Positions 17,054-26,257 of a stretch of 64,000 bases of DNA are shown here, piece after piece. The notes under the pieces are model-generated. The model was not told the origin of the DNA. It made no database searches and saw only the letters and a list, made by a program, of their open reading frames with translations. The position numbers were made by a program, and so were the translations under genes. Positions within the stretch are counted from its first letter, which is position 1; each line of letters begins with the position of its first letter. This stretch comes from Mucilaginibacter terrae. GTDB lineage: Bacteria; Bacteroidota; Bacteroidia; Sphingobacteriales; Sphingobacteriaceae. Location of the stretch: positions 372,001-436,000 of the forward strand of contig NZ_JAVLVU010000001.1 of assembly GCF_031951985.1 (NCBI RefSeq), in the 5' to 3' direction.

Positions 17054-17400
17054 AATCACTTGCCGACCAGATACGGGAAGAGCTGGGAAAACCGAAGAAT
17101 ACGGCCGCTGAAGTCCCGCCTAAAGCACGGGCACCATCACCGGGGACGTCCAAAGGGAAAAAGACAGTAAAGGAACTACCGCAGATCGTAAGGGCTATCA
17201 TAGACTATGATACGTCGCCCAACAAGAAAATGCTCCATGTCCGGTTTGACCAGAATACGGTCGATATCCTCAACAGGTTCAAGATCGCGACGGGCACCGA
17301 CATCACCAAATTCGTTGCCTTTTGTGTCAGCCGCATGCTGGAACAACACCCGGAGATCAGGACCACCATCAAACACTTCATTCAAAACACAGATTTATGA
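17041..17400 (+). CDS. DUF3408-like DNA-binding partner (TraB-type)
   Basis: A 119-residue protein with a basic, disordered N-terminal half (KPKNTAAEVPPKARAPS...GKKTVKE) and a C-terminal ribbon-helix-helix-like domain (MLHVRFDQNTVDILNRFKIA, then ITKFVAFCVSRML). This is the DUF3408 layout seen next to the ParA-like TraA in Bacteroidetes elements. Likely a ParB-like partner that binds DNA. It overlaps both neighbours by a few bases, so translation is coupled. Confidence 0.75.
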   Translation: MEKMKSLADQIREELGKPKNTAAEVPPKARAPSPGTSKGKKTVKELPQIVRAIIDYDTSPNKKMLHVRFDQNTVDILNRFKIATGTDITKFVAFCVSRMLEQHPEIRTTIKHFIQNTDL

Positions 17401-17681
17401 CCTGGATAAAATTTGCCTTATGGCTATTGGGCATTTACGCCGTTTATTATACGTTCCTGATTTTATGGGATATGCTGCAGAGGGGCCGCACGGTTGCCGG
17501 CGACGCCCCGGAAGAACTGGCATTCGTGGATGTTTCTGAGCCGGTGAGACAGGTGGCAGATGACCCGGTCGAGCCGCTCGCCGAGTCTCCCGTAGTCTCA
17601 TCGGGAGGGGTTTCCCTTAAACAAACCTTTAACCTCGCCCGTGAGGATGCCATCGCCTACATCAGGGCGGTAAGCTTTTAA
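17397..17681 (+). CDS. Small single-pass membrane protein of the tra operon
   Basis: A 94-residue protein with one N-terminal membrane helix (residues 4-24) and an acidic, Pro/Val-rich exposed region ending SLKQTFNLAREDAIAYIRAVSF. The start at 17397 overlaps the stop of the DUF3408 gene (ATGA). The place fits the TraC/TraD slot of conjugative transposons, but no family was recognised with certainty. Confidence 0.6.
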   Translation: MTWIKFALWLLGIYAVYYTFLILWDMLQRGRTVAGDAPEELAFVDVSEPVRQVADDPVEPLAESPVVSSGGVSLKQTFNLAREDAIAYIRAVSF

Positions 17682-17683
17682 GC

Positions 17684-17974
17684 ATGAGAGCGATCATTGC
17701 CTTTTGCTTATGGGTAACCGGTATGCCCGCCCTCGCACAGCCCGGTATCGCGGAAATGCAGCAGGCACGGCACGAGCTCGTGAATACTTATTTTTCGGCC
17801 TTTGACTGTGCCCTGGTGCTGGCCACCCTGTTCGGGCTATTCGGTGCGGTTACCATTTACAAGAACTGGCAGGATGGAAAACATCATATTGATGCCGCCG
17901 TTTCCGGCTGGTTCTATGCTGCTATTTTCGTTTTATTATCCGGTATTTTCTTGAGGGCGTTGTTCGGTATCTGA
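17684..17974 (+). CDS. DUF4134 (TraE-like) membrane protein, copy 1
   Basis: A 96-residue protein with a signal-type helix (ending ALAQPG) and two further membrane helices (about 42-58 and 74-94, GWFYAAIFVLLSGIFLRALFGI). The layout is the same as the next gene, and both match the DUF4134/TraE group of pilin-like VirB2 analogues: G-I/V-A near the cleavage site, 'YKNWQDG' between helices, C-terminal FGI/FGL. Less typical than copy 2. Confidence 0.7.
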   Translation: MRAIIAFCLWVTGMPALAQPGIAEMQQARHELVNTYFSAFDCALVLATLFGLFGAVTIYKNWQDGKHHIDAAVSGWFYAAIFVLLSGIFLRALFGI

Positions 17975-18223
17975 ACGCCTTTCGCCGCTTGCTCAGGTCG
18001 CCTCCCTGGTGACCGCTAAAAGATTCCTGTCTATTAACTTCTGCTTTATTTAGTATTTAAGGCTTTTTAATGCCTTTGCCTTTTGAATTTTCCGGCGTAG
18101 TCCGGAATGATCCCCTCGGGTACCGCTGTCAGCGTGATCGTGATCTGCATGCTGTTTCAACATACCACACTGCCGCCCGGCAGTGCTAAAAGATCTCCGC
18201 CTTTATTATTTCTCCATTTTTTA

Positions 18224-18529
18224 ATGTTTACCAAAACCAAAAAAATCTGGGCATCACTTGCCTTACTTGCCCTTGCTTTTCCTGCCCTTGCCCAAAGCGG
18301 CGTCGCCGGTCTGAATACCGCGACCTCTACCTTAAAGACCTACGTTGACCCGGTAACCAATATCACGCTGGTGATCGGTGGCATCGTCGGTATCGTCGGC
18401 GCCATCCGCGTGTATTCCAAATGGAACTCCGGCGACCAGGATATCAATAAGGAACTGATGGGCTGGGGTGGTTCCTGCGTGTTCCTCGTCGTGTCCGCGC
18501 TGGTCATCAAATCCTTCTTCGGCCTGTAA
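18224..18529 (+). CDS. traE: TraE (DUF4134) pilin-like membrane protein, copy 2
   Basis: A 101-residue protein with a signal peptide ending AFPALAQSG, then VDPVTNITLVIGGIVGIVGA, the loop YSKWNSGDQDINKEL and a last helix ending FFGL. This is the standard TraE/DUF4134 pattern, thought to be VirB2-like. The start at 18224 was chosen because the open frame further up (18107) adds residues with no signal-peptide logic. The stop overlaps the TraF start by one base (TAATG). About 250 nt of non-coding DNA separates it from copy 1, possibly carrying its own promoter. Confidence 0.85.
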   Translation: MFTKTKKIWASLALLALAFPALAQSGVAGLNTATSTLKTYVDPVTNITLVIGGIVGIVGAIRVYSKWNSGDQDINKELMGWGGSCVFLVVSALVIKSFFGL

Positions 18530-18816
18530 TGCCCGGAACCTATGCTGTTTACAAGGGGCTTCAAAAGCCCCTTGTCTTCAAAGGATTCCAGGGTAAGTAC
18601 ATCTATTGGGGCCTGGCGTCCCTGTTATGCGGCCTTGTTTCAGGGGCGCTCCTCATGTCGCTGGTCAGCATGTGGCTCGGTGCCTTTGCCCTGGTGGCTT
18701 GCATCACCGGCGGCCTGCTGTTCACCTCGCAACGGCAAAAAGGCGGGCTTCATTCCAAGCGCCGCGACACGCAGATCCTCATTCTCAACCGCTATGGCCG
18801 CAAAAAAATTATTTAA
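18529..18816 (+). CDS. traF: TraF (DUF4133) membrane protein
   Basis: A 95-residue protein with two membrane helices (about 25-45 and 47-67), N-terminal YKGLQKPLVFKGFQGKYIYW and a basic C-terminus (KRRDTQILILNRYGRKKII). This is the DUF4133 pattern of TraF in Bacteroides elements, a VirB3-like subunit that works with the VirB4 ATPase. It overlaps both neighbours (1 nt with traE, 23 nt with traG). Confidence 0.85.
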   Translation: MPGTYAVYKGLQKPLVFKGFQGKYIYWGLASLLCGLVSGALLMSLVSMWLGAFALVACITGGLLFTSQRQKGGLHSKRRDTQILILNRYGRKKII

Positions 18817-21217
18817 TATCCCGTATGCCGGGATCGACAAGGGTGCGGATTTCGACCTGCTCATCGGCGATGCCGGGGAGCTTTCCGTGATCATTGAGAT
18901 GACCAACCCGGTCACCCGTTATGCAGCTCATGCCGCAGGATACGATGAGTTTCATCACCTGCTGAACAACGTGGTGAAAATACTTGGGGATGGCTACCTG
19001 CTGCAAAAGCATGATGTGATCAGCCGCTCAGCCTATCATCCGGGGAATGCCCGTGAATACCTGCAAAAACAGTACAACGCACATTTTGGCGGCAGGGAAC
19101 AGCTCCGCATTTCGACCTATCTGACCATCACCAAACAGGTTAAGAAGGGGGCTTTTTATGTGTATGACTTCCGGGCCATACAGGAGTTTCGTCAAACGGT
19201 ATCCAAAGTGCTGGAGATCCTGCCCGACGGGAAAGACCTGAAAGAAGCCGGCATCAACCAGCTTGTCCTGCTCATGCTGAGCATGGGATTCGGTCAGGAG
19301 GTACTCTCCCTGAATAACCTTTCTCCATCTGCCACGGAGATTGGCATGGGGGACAGGGCGGTCCGCTGTATCAGCATCGTCAATACCGACCAGGTCGATC
19401 TGCCGCCGGCCGTCAGCACTTTTAAAGAATTGAACGATAAGGACAGTATCCGCGGCTTTCCGGTGGATTTTTTGTCGTTTCTTTTCGAGGTGCCGGGCTG
19501 CGATGCCCTGGTATTTCATCAGTTGATGGAAATACCTAACCAGACGGTGACGCTTCGGAAACTGGAGCAGAAAAAGAAACGGCATGCCGGTATTCCCGAC
19601 CCTGCCAACCAGTTGTGCGTCGAGGATATTGACCTCCTGCTGACCGATGTCGCCCGGGAAAACCAATTGCTGGTCAATTGCCATTTCGGCGTTCTTGTCG
19701 CTGCTACACCGGCGATGATGCCGAAGGCCACCAATTTTATCGAAAGTTCACTCTTTCAGCTGGGCATTATCCCCAGCAGGAATGCCTATAATCAACTGGA
19801 GCTTTTCCGCAGTGCTTTGCCCGGGAATGGTGTGGAACTAAAAGACTATGACTGGTTCCTGACCACCTGTGATGCCGCACTCTGTTTCTTCTTCAAGGAG
19901 TCACTACCGGTAGACGAAGCGTCTGACTTCTTGGTTCGTTTTACCGACCGCCAGGGAATACCATTGGGGATCGACCCCGCCGACCTGCCGATGAGGACCG
20001 GGAGGATCAACAACCGCAATAAGTTCGTATTGGGCCCCAGCGGTTCCGGTAAAAGCTTTTTTATGAACGCGCTGATCGAACAGTACATGCTGTACAACAT
20101 GGATATGGTCATCGTCGATACCGGCCATTCCTATTCCGGTATCTGTTCCTATTATGACGGCAAGTATATCACCTATACGGACCAGACGCCCATCACGATG
20201 AATCCCTTCAAAATATCGGAAGCGGAATATAATATCGAAAAGAAAGATTTTCTCTGCACCATGATCGGCGTGGCCTGGAAAGGGGCCGAGGGGAACTTCA
20301 GTACCGTGGAACGGGATGTGATCGCCCAGGTGATCTCTGCCTATTACAGCGAGTACTTTACCAAAAACGGGGAACTGAAATTCAATACATTCTATGAATT
20401 CGCCCTCGTGAAAATTCCCGAGATCAAAGCCCAGGAAAAGATACCTTTCGATTTTGATGAGTTCCGGTATGTGCTCAAGAAATTCTATAAGGGAGGGGAG
20501 TTCGGTGAAATTCTGAACAAGGATGCCGACCAGTCCCTGTTTACCGAGCCGTTTATCGTTTTCGAGATCGACTCCATCAAAAATCATAAGATCCTCTTCC
20601 CGATGGTCACGCTGATCATTATGGACGTATTCCTGCAAAAGATGCGCTACCGCTCGGACCGCAGGAAGACACTCGTGGTAGAAGAAGCATGGAAAGCCAT
20701 AGCCAGCCCCCTAATGGCGGATTACCTGCTGTTTATGTACAAAACGGTACGTAAGTTTTGGGGCGAGGCCATCGTGGTGACCCAGGAACTCGGGGACATT
20801 ATCGGCAACGCGGTCGTCAAAGACAGTATCATCAATAACTCAGACACGATATGCCTGCTCGACCAGACCAAATTCAAGGATAATTACCAGGAGATAGCGG
20901 CGCTTTTATCGATCAATGAAACGGAACGCCGTAAAATATTTACCATCAATCAACTGGACAATACCGAAGGGCGCGGCCGCTTTAAAGAGGTGTACATACG
21001 CCGCGGCGCGGTCGGGGAAGTGTACGGGGTAGAGGTTTCCCTTGCCCAGTACCTCAGTTACACGACGGAAAAGCCGGAAAAGCGCGCGGTTGAATCTTAC
21101 ACCAGCCGCTACGGTTCTTACCCGGAAGGCCTCGATGCCTTTATCGCGGATCTCCGGTCAAGCGGCAAATCATTACCGGATTTTATCAGTTACGTCAACC
21201 AAAATATGGCTTCATGA
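18794..21217 (+). CDS. traG: TraG, VirB4-type conjugation ATPase
   Basis: An 807-residue cytoplasmic ATPase that powers the type IV secretion channel. Walker A LGPSGSGKSFFMN is at about residue 412 and Walker B LVVEEAWKAI at about 626. The C-terminal part has the family segments QELGDIIGN and ICLLDQTKFKDNYQE. The start at 18794 (MAAKKLFNIPYAGIDKG) overlaps traF by 23 nt; an in-frame ATG at 18542 would run entirely through traF and is rejected. Length is typical of TraG of Bacteroides conjugative transposons. The stop overlaps the next gene by 4 nt. Confidence 0.95.
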   Translation: MAAKKLFNIPYAGIDKGADFDLLIGDAGELSVIIEMTNPVTRYAAHAAGYDEFHHLLNNVVKILGDGYLLQKHDVISRSAYHPGNAREYLQKQYNAHFGGREQLRISTYLTITKQVKKGAFYVYDFRAIQEFRQTVSKVLEILPDGKDLKEAGINQLVLLMLSMGFGQEVLSLNNLSPSATEIGMGDRAVRCISIVNTDQVDLPPAVSTFKELNDKDSIRGFPVDFLSFLFEVPGCDALVFHQLMEIPNQTVTLRKLEQKKKRHAGIPDPANQLCVEDIDLLLTDVARENQLLVNCHFGVLVAATPAMMPKATNFIESSLFQLGIIPSRNAYNQLELFRSALPGNGVELKDYDWFLTTCDAALCFFFKESLPVDEASDFLVRFTDRQGIPLGIDPADLPMRTGRINNRNKFVLGPSGSGKSFFMNALIEQYMLYNMDMVIVDTGHSYSGICSYYDGKYITYTDQTPITMNPFKISEAEYNIEKKDFLCTMIGVAWKGAEGNFSTVERDVIAQVISAYYSEYFTKNGELKFNTFYEFALVKIPEIKAQEKIPFDFDEFRYVLKKFYKGGEFGEILNKDADQSLFTEPFIVFEIDSIKNHKILFPMVTLIIMDVFLQKMRYRSDRRKTLVVEEAWKAIASPLMADYLLFMYKTVRKFWGEAIVVTQELGDIIGNAVVKDSIINNSDTICLLDQTKFKDNYQEIAALLSINETERRKIFTINQLDNTEGRGRFKEVYIRRGAVGEVYGVEVSLAQYLSYTTEKPEKRAVESYTSRYGSYPEGLDAFIADLRSSGKSLPDFISYVNQNMAS

Positions 21218-21876
21218 AAATTATCTTCACTTTGCTCCTGACCTGTGCTGCGCGGCTGTTACTCGCGCAAACACTCGTCATCGACCCGGCCGTTTCATCA
21301 GCGATCGCGGTGAACTCCTCGACGATCAACGGTCAGCTCAATACGACCAATAACCGGCTGGACCTGATCCAGCGCGGGCAACTGGCCGTTAGCGGGCAAC
21401 TGGTGGTCGTCAATAATTTGCAGGACCGCATCTACCAGGGCCTTAGCCAGGTGGCCTCGGTCATTAATAACCTTAACACGGTGAAGGAGATTGGGGATTG
21501 CGGCATAGACATTGTCAAAGACGTTGAATCCGCTGTAGCCCTCGCGCGCTCGAACCCTGTCCTGCTATTGTTTGCCGAGCGGGGAGCCCGCGATTTCCAG
21601 ACTCGTGCGACCATGCTGGCGGCCGATGTTGCCGCTTTCGTCCTCAAGGGGGGTAACGGAAACCTCATGGATTCCGGTGAACGCGGCAAATTGCTTAACC
21701 ATATCGTCAACCAGATGCGCATACTCCGGGGCATTGCCTATGGTATGAACCGGGCCATGTACTGGGCCAAGATCAACGGCGTGTTTCGCTCACTGAACCC
21801 CTGGGCGACCTGGGTTAATCAGGATGTGAGGATCGCCAACGAAGTGCTTAACAACGCCAAATATCTGAAACCATGA
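21214..21876 (+). CDS. Exported tra-operon protein, paralog A
   Basis: A 220-residue protein with a signal peptide (cleavage near LLLAQ), a helical region (INGQLNTTNNRLDLIQRGQ) and the C-terminal pattern AYGMNRAMYWAKINGVFRSLNPW...NAKYLKP. The next two genes share this C-terminus and helical layout, so the three are a tandem paralog family. The place after traG and before traJ is that of TraI (DUF4141), viewed as a VirB5-like, pilus-associated component. Stop and start overlap by 4 nt with both neighbours. Confidence 0.7.
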   Translation: MKIIFTLLLTCAARLLLAQTLVIDPAVSSAIAVNSSTINGQLNTTNNRLDLIQRGQLAVSGQLVVVNNLQDRIYQGLSQVASVINNLNTVKEIGDCGIDIVKDVESAVALARSNPVLLLFAERGARDFQTRATMLAADVAAFVLKGGNGNLMDSGERGKLLNHIVNQMRILRGIAYGMNRAMYWAKINGVFRSLNPWATWVNQDVRIANEVLNNAKYLKP

Positions 21877-22547
21877 GAATTCTCAGTTGTACGGTTATCA
21901 CTTTGTCCATGCTTTGCCTGGGTATGACCGGTTCGTATGCCCAGAAAAGCCACCTCGATATACCGTCCCTGCACCAGTTGGTCAATCAGTCTCAATCGGA
22001 ATATGAATTGCAGGTCCAGGCGAGGGGACGACAGGCCGTTAATACGGCTAATGAGCAGGCCAATCTCACCCTGTTGGAAAGGGTGAAGCAACGATACCGG
22101 CAGTTGCAGGAACGTTATCAAACATTGGGTTCCCTGGTCAGCGCTGCCAACATCGGCATTTATGCCGCACCGATGGTCAGCCGTATCGTTAACAACCAGG
22201 CGATGGTGCTGGAAATGGTGCGGAAAAACCCCGCGCTCATCGCCATCGGTTATGAATCCCAGTTGCAGTTTGCCGCGCAGGCACAAAGCCTGATCGCTTA
22301 CGTTACCGCCTTATCGATCTCTTTCGGTGACGTTAACCAGATGAGGGCTTCTGACCGCAAAGTGCTGTTCGATTTCGTGCTCGCCGAATTAAGCCGCATT
22401 CAGGACCTGTCCGGTAATATGCTGCGCACGATGCAGTATGCTGATGCTGCAGGTGTGATCAGGGCGGTGAACCCGTTCCGGGATTTTATCGATGCCGACA
22501 TCTCCATCGGAAAGGAGATCATTCAAAACGCAAAATATCTAAAATGA
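21873..22547 (+). CDS. Exported tra-operon protein, paralog B
   Basis: A 224-residue protein with a signal peptide (ending GSYAQK), a long coiled-coil-prone stretch (residues 40-90, ERVKQRYRQLQERYQTLG) and the shared C-terminal pattern AAGVIRAVNPFRDFIDADI...NAKYLK. It is the most diverged of the three paralogs. Overlaps the next gene by 4 nt. Likely a periplasmic or pilus-tip component of the transfer apparatus. Confidence 0.68.
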   Translation: MRILSCTVITLSMLCLGMTGSYAQKSHLDIPSLHQLVNQSQSEYELQVQARGRQAVNTANEQANLTLLERVKQRYRQLQERYQTLGSLVSAANIGIYAAPMVSRIVNNQAMVLEMVRKNPALIAIGYESQLQFAAQAQSLIAYVTALSISFGDVNQMRASDRKVLFDFVLAELSRIQDLSGNMLRTMQYADAAGVIRAVNPFRDFIDADISIGKEIIQNAKYLK

Positions 22548-23206
22548 AATATGGCTTGAGCTGTTTGCTCGTCTTTACAGCAATGACGGCGAGCGCACAA
22601 AGGGTCGTCCTGGACATTAGGCATCTGACGGCCGTTACCGAAAATACGGCCGTACGAAGCAGGGCGGAGGCCACGCACGCCAGCTACCTGAATAATATCA
22701 ATAATAACCTGAACTCACTCAACACAAATGTAGGGTCGGTGGTGATCGCCCAAACGATGATCTACCAGGCATTGTCCAATGTCAATTCAGCTTTGAAAAA
22801 TGGTTTAGCCGTCCGCAACATGGCCGCGATTATTGCCGATATGACCGGCTACATCAACCGTGCGGTTGACATGGCGCGTGAAGAGCCTTACCTGCTCATG
22901 TTTGCGAACCAGATGGCCGCAGAAATGCGTACCCGCTCCACTGCGCTGGTTACCGACGTCTCCGGTTTTATCCTCAAGGAAGGTGGACAGGTGCTGGCCG
23001 ATTACAATGCCCGCGATCAGTTGCTCCGGCGGGTAACACAGCAATTACAGATACTTGACAGTCTGGCCTACGGTGCGTGGAAAGCCATGTATTGGGCACG
23101 GCAACGAGGCGTCATCGCAACGTTGAATCCCTTTGCCGGCTTCATTAACCGCGACCGCGCCATGGTCGAACAGATCATCCGAAACGCTAAATACTTAAAA
23201 CCATGA
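22544..23206 (+). CDS. Exported tra-operon protein, paralog C
   Basis: A 220-residue protein with a signal peptide (ending MTASAQR), the repeated helix YLNNINNNLNSLNTNVGS, and a C-terminus AYGAWKAMYWARQRGVIATLNPFAGF...NAKYLKP. It is clearly closer to paralog A than to B, which suggests an A-C duplication around B, or B as the older copy. Presumed role as for A and B. Confidence 0.68.
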   Translation: MKYGLSCLLVFTAMTASAQRVVLDIRHLTAVTENTAVRSRAEATHASYLNNINNNLNSLNTNVGSVVIAQTMIYQALSNVNSALKNGLAVRNMAAIIADMTGYINRAVDMAREEPYLLMFANQMAAEMRTRSTALVTDVSGFILKEGGQVLADYNARDQLLRRVTQQLQILDSLAYGAWKAMYWARQRGVIATLNPFAGFINRDRAMVEQIIRNAKYLKP

Positions 23207-23982
23207 GAAATCATTTCAATTTACTGCTTATCCTGTTATTGTTGCAACAAGTCGCTCATGCACAGCAAATGGTAAAGGACGATGCCATGATCTACCAGCA
23301 GCAACGCATGGTATTTCAGCAATGGGATCAGAACAAATTTACACCGAAGCCCGGCTTTCTCAGCCTGAATCCTTATTACTGGCTGACCTGGGGTTTGTTC
23401 CACCCGAATTATCACAAAACGGACAGGCGGCCGCTCAGCGCCACAGGGCCGCAAACCCAGCGGCTGGCACTGGTCGGTACCATGAACAGCATTGACGGCC
23501 GTTACAAGCTGCAGTCCGACACCGTCAGGAATACGGCCCTGTCCGAAATTGCCAACCATTCAGAAATGATCACCGCCGCTGATCCGTTATGGCAATTATA
23601 TTACAGTCAGCAGCTCCGCCCCGTATTGAACTTCTCCGTTGCCTCGATTCTTGCAGGCCTGCCACCCGCTGTCAGCGCTAAAGTGTCTGAGGAAGGGCTG
23701 CTGAACTGGTATATCAGCGAACTGGAAATGCTTCGCGAAAGGGTACAGGCGGCCCATTCGACGGACATGGACCGGGGTGCAAGGATCATGTCCTATCACC
23801 GCTTACTCCTCGAGTACAGGAAGCTGGCTGCCGTATGGGCCATAAGAACATCTTCAGCTCAGGCCACCATAGAGATGACCCGGCAGCAAAAGCGGTTGAA
23901 GGATGGCGTGAGTACATTGACCGGCTGGACACCACAGACCGATGTGCAGATCGCCCGTAACGTTTTAACCCGCGTACAATGA
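23203..23982 (+). CDS. Exported tra-operon protein of unknown function
   Basis: A 259-residue protein with a signal peptide (cleavage after VAHAQ), then a helical soluble region with many Gln and Trp residues (MIYQQQRMVFQQWDQNKF; LNPYYWLTWGLFHPNY). No domain was recognised. Overlaps by 4 nt with paralog C and with traJ, so it belongs to the same translation-coupled unit. By place it is probably a periplasmic component of the transfer machine. Confidence 0.65.
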   Translation: MRNHFNLLLILLLLQQVAHAQQMVKDDAMIYQQQRMVFQQWDQNKFTPKPGFLSLNPYYWLTWGLFHPNYHKTDRRPLSATGPQTQRLALVGTMNSIDGRYKLQSDTVRNTALSEIANHSEMITAADPLWQLYYSQQLRPVLNFSVASILAGLPPAVSAKVSEEGLLNWYISELEMLRERVQAAHSTDMDRGARIMSYHRLLLEYRKLAAVWAIRTSSAQATIEMTRQQKRLKDGVSTLTGWTPQTDVQIARNVLTRVQ

Positions 23983-25142
23983 AAAATTTAATCTTAGTAA
24001 CCGCATTGTTTCTTTGCGGTATGGGCGGTGCCGTTGCGCAGACCGATGGCGGTGTGCCCGCAGCCGATACCAAAACCCTCGAGTTCCTGCAGGGCGACGG
24101 TGTTTATGAAAGCGGGGTCATGGTCTTCCTGAACGGTTTAAAGGAATCGGTCTGGTCTCATTTCGACCTGTTCATCACCGATGCCAAGGCGCTGGCCGCC
24201 ATTTTTATGATCATCTTCTTTGCGATAAAGTCCTACGAAATGATGGTCGGCGATAAACAGCTGGAGGTAATGCCTTTATTACGGCCGTTCGGCCTCGCGA
24301 TGATCATTCTCTGGTGGGGGCCTTTCGTGAAGATGGTAGCCTTTCCGACCGACCTGGTCGCCAACCAGACGGAGCAGATGTTCATGAGCGAACAGACCAT
24401 CGTCAATAACCTGCGATTGAACAGGGCTGACCTCATGTTGAAAGTGGCGAACTCCTTGTATACCTTTCAGGCGCAGACGGAAGTGGCCGAAAAGGAAAGC
24501 GATACCTGGTATGGCCAGGCCTGGGATTCGGTGACCAGTACGGTCAAGGAAGGGATCAGTACGGTAGTGACACCCTTGCTGGAATTGAAGGCAAGACTGA
24601 CCGTCGGTTTGCAGCTGCTGATCACGCAGCTGCTTGAACTTGCGGGGATATGGATTTTGCGGCTGGCCGTCTACATCGTCTTTATGATCCAGATCATTTA
24701 CTCGACCATTCTCATCATCCTTGGTCCCTTCGCTGTAGCGGTCAGCATCCTGCCTGCGTTCCGGGACAGCTTCAGCACCTGGGTCGCGCGGTTCATTTCC
24801 GTCAACCTTTATTCCGGCATTGCCTATCTCATCATGTACCTCTGCGGTCTGATGCAGGAATATGCCATGACCTCTGAGATCAGCAAATACAAAGAACTGG
24901 TCGGCGAAAACGGTTTGAATGCGAGCATCGAAAAGATGGCGGTATTCGCCGGAAACGGGTTGCTTTCCTTCGGGACCGTCATCATCGTTTTCCTGATCGG
25001 TGCGATCTGCATGTTCACCGTGCCCAGCATCTCTACCTGGATCATTTCCACATCGGGCATCAGTTCGGCCAGTTCTACTTTCGGCAGAAGTGCCGGAACG
25101 GTTTACAGTTCGGTCAAAAAGGTAGCGGGTAAGGTTATATAA
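23979..25142 (+). CDS. traJ: TraJ, VirB6-like inner-membrane channel protein
   Basis: A 387-residue protein with a signal peptide (ending GAVAQTD), a periplasmic stretch and about six membrane helices (for example KALAAIFMIIFFAIKSYEMM, ILRLAVYIVFMIQIIYSTIL, LSFGTVIIVFLIGAICMF). The C-terminal tail is Ser/Gly-rich (SGISSASSTFGRSAGTVY), as in TraJ of Bacteroides elements. It forms part of the inner-membrane platform. Ends a run of 4-nt overlaps; 105 nt of AT-rich DNA follow before traK. Confidence 0.9.
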   Translation: MKNLILVTALFLCGMGGAVAQTDGGVPAADTKTLEFLQGDGVYESGVMVFLNGLKESVWSHFDLFITDAKALAAIFMIIFFAIKSYEMMVGDKQLEVMPLLRPFGLAMIILWWGPFVKMVAFPTDLVANQTEQMFMSEQTIVNNLRLNRADLMLKVANSLYTFQAQTEVAEKESDTWYGQAWDSVTSTVKEGISTVVTPLLELKARLTVGLQLLITQLLELAGIWILRLAVYIVFMIQIIYSTILIILGPFAVAVSILPAFRDSFSTWVARFISVNLYSGIAYLIMYLCGLMQEYAMTSEISKYKELVGENGLNASIEKMAVFAGNGLLSFGTVIIVFLIGAICMFTVPSISTWIISTSGISSASSTFGRSAGTVYSSVKKVAGKVI

Positions 25143-25247
25143 TCTTTAACTGCATATTGGTTGTTTTAACATATTGTTATTGTGTCTGTTATATTATAAA
25201 CCTGGATGCTGCAAACCCGTACATCCATTTTAATCAAATTATTTTTT

Positions 25248-25862
25248 ATGATCATCAAAAACATTGAGGCCAAGGTTCGCCTGGCTACCCTCGTTTCCGT
25301 CGGTAGCCTGATCATGGCCGTTCTCATTGTCGGGATCAATAGTATTTATGCTTACCGGGTAGTTGCCAACGCCCGGAAAAGCATCTATATCCTTGACGGC
25401 GACCTACCCGTTCTGGCCAGGCAGACCGATGCCCAATTGAACAGGCCCGCCGAATACCGGGCGCATGTGAACCTCTATCATAGCCTGTTCTTTTCCCTGA
25501 CCCCTGACGATAAATTCATGGAGTACCAGATGAAAAAGGCCATGTATCTTGTTGATGAGTCCGGTATGAAGCAGTATAACGACCTCAAAGAGAATGGCTT
25601 TTTCAATTCTATCTTATCTTCAAGTTCAGTACTGACACTGCAAACCGATTCGGTTATGCTGGATGCAAAGCGTGCTTATTTCCGCTATTACGGTAAATTG
25701 AAAATAGACCGGCGAAGCTCGACGGTCATCAGGTCGCTGATCACGGAAGGGTATCTTAAGGACATACCCCGCAGCGATAATAACCCCCACGGGGTCCTCA
25801 TCGTTAACTGGAAGACCCTCGAAAACAAAGACCTGCAGGATGTGGCCAAAAATTCACTCTAA
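25248..25862 (+). CDS. traK: TraK, VirB8-like assembly protein
   Basis: A 204-residue protein with a short cytoplasmic part (MIIKNIEAKVRLA), one membrane helix (about 14-36) and a periplasmic domain with YHSLFFSLTPDDKFMEYQMKKA and ending DIPRSDNNPHGVLIVNWKTL. This is the TraK pattern of Bacteroides elements, a VirB8-type nucleation factor. Start at 25248, not the in-frame ATG at 25206, because the 14 extra residues precede the conserved N-terminus and are not typical. Overlaps the next gene by 23 nt. Confidence 0.9.
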   Translation: MIIKNIEAKVRLATLVSVGSLIMAVLIVGINSIYAYRVVANARKSIYILDGDLPVLARQTDAQLNRPAEYRAHVNLYHSLFFSLTPDDKFMEYQMKKAMYLVDESGMKQYNDLKENGFFNSILSSSSVLTLQTDSVMLDAKRAYFRYYGKLKIDRRSSTVIRSLITEGYLKDIPRSDNNPHGVLIVNWKTLENKDLQDVAKNSL

Positions 25863-26247
25863 CCGCGATCCCGGCGATACGTTGTTTGCCGGTATTCAAA
25901 AGGAATTCGGGCAGTATTTCAAACTGGCCGGTGACCGGGGAAAGGCGCTGCTGAAGGATTATCCGAAAACCGCCTTTTACAGCATGGTCGTTCTAATGGC
26001 CGTCTCCTTGATTTTGTCATTTACCCTTTTCCGTGAGCGCGAAAAGGAAAGCGACCTGAAGGCCGGTCAGCTCGCACCAGTGTCTGACGGCTTTGGCCAG
26101 CTCTTGGAGACGACGGGCAAGATCAGGGAAACGATCTCGCTCAGGCAGGTGATCGATAGCTTAAGCGCCAAAAGTTCCCTGGCCGCACGGGATAGTCTGC
26201 GGCTGAACGCTGCCCTCGACCGCCTGCGGAAGCTATCCCAACACTAA
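25840..26247 (+). CDS. traL: TraL-like single-pass membrane protein
   Basis: A 135-residue protein with one membrane helix (about 46-64, FYSMVVLMAVSLILSFTLF) between a basic cytoplasmic side and a helical periplasmic tail (RDSLRLNAALDRLRKL). Order (K-L-M) and layout fit TraL (DUF3989) of Bacteroides conjugative elements; sequence similarity is only general. The start overlaps traK by 23 nt. Confidence 0.65.
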   Translation: MWPKIHSNRDPGDTLFAGIQKEFGQYFKLAGDRGKALLKDYPKTAFYSMVVLMAVSLILSFTLFREREKESDLKAGQLAPVSDGFGQLLETTGKIRETISLRQVIDSLSAKSSLAARDSLRLNAALDRLRKLSQH

Positions 26248-26257
26248 TCTCACTATT

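Noticed and set aside
19028..20638. Two long minus-strand frames inside traG
   Set aside because: Antisense to the VirB4 ATPase with conserved motifs; no independent support.
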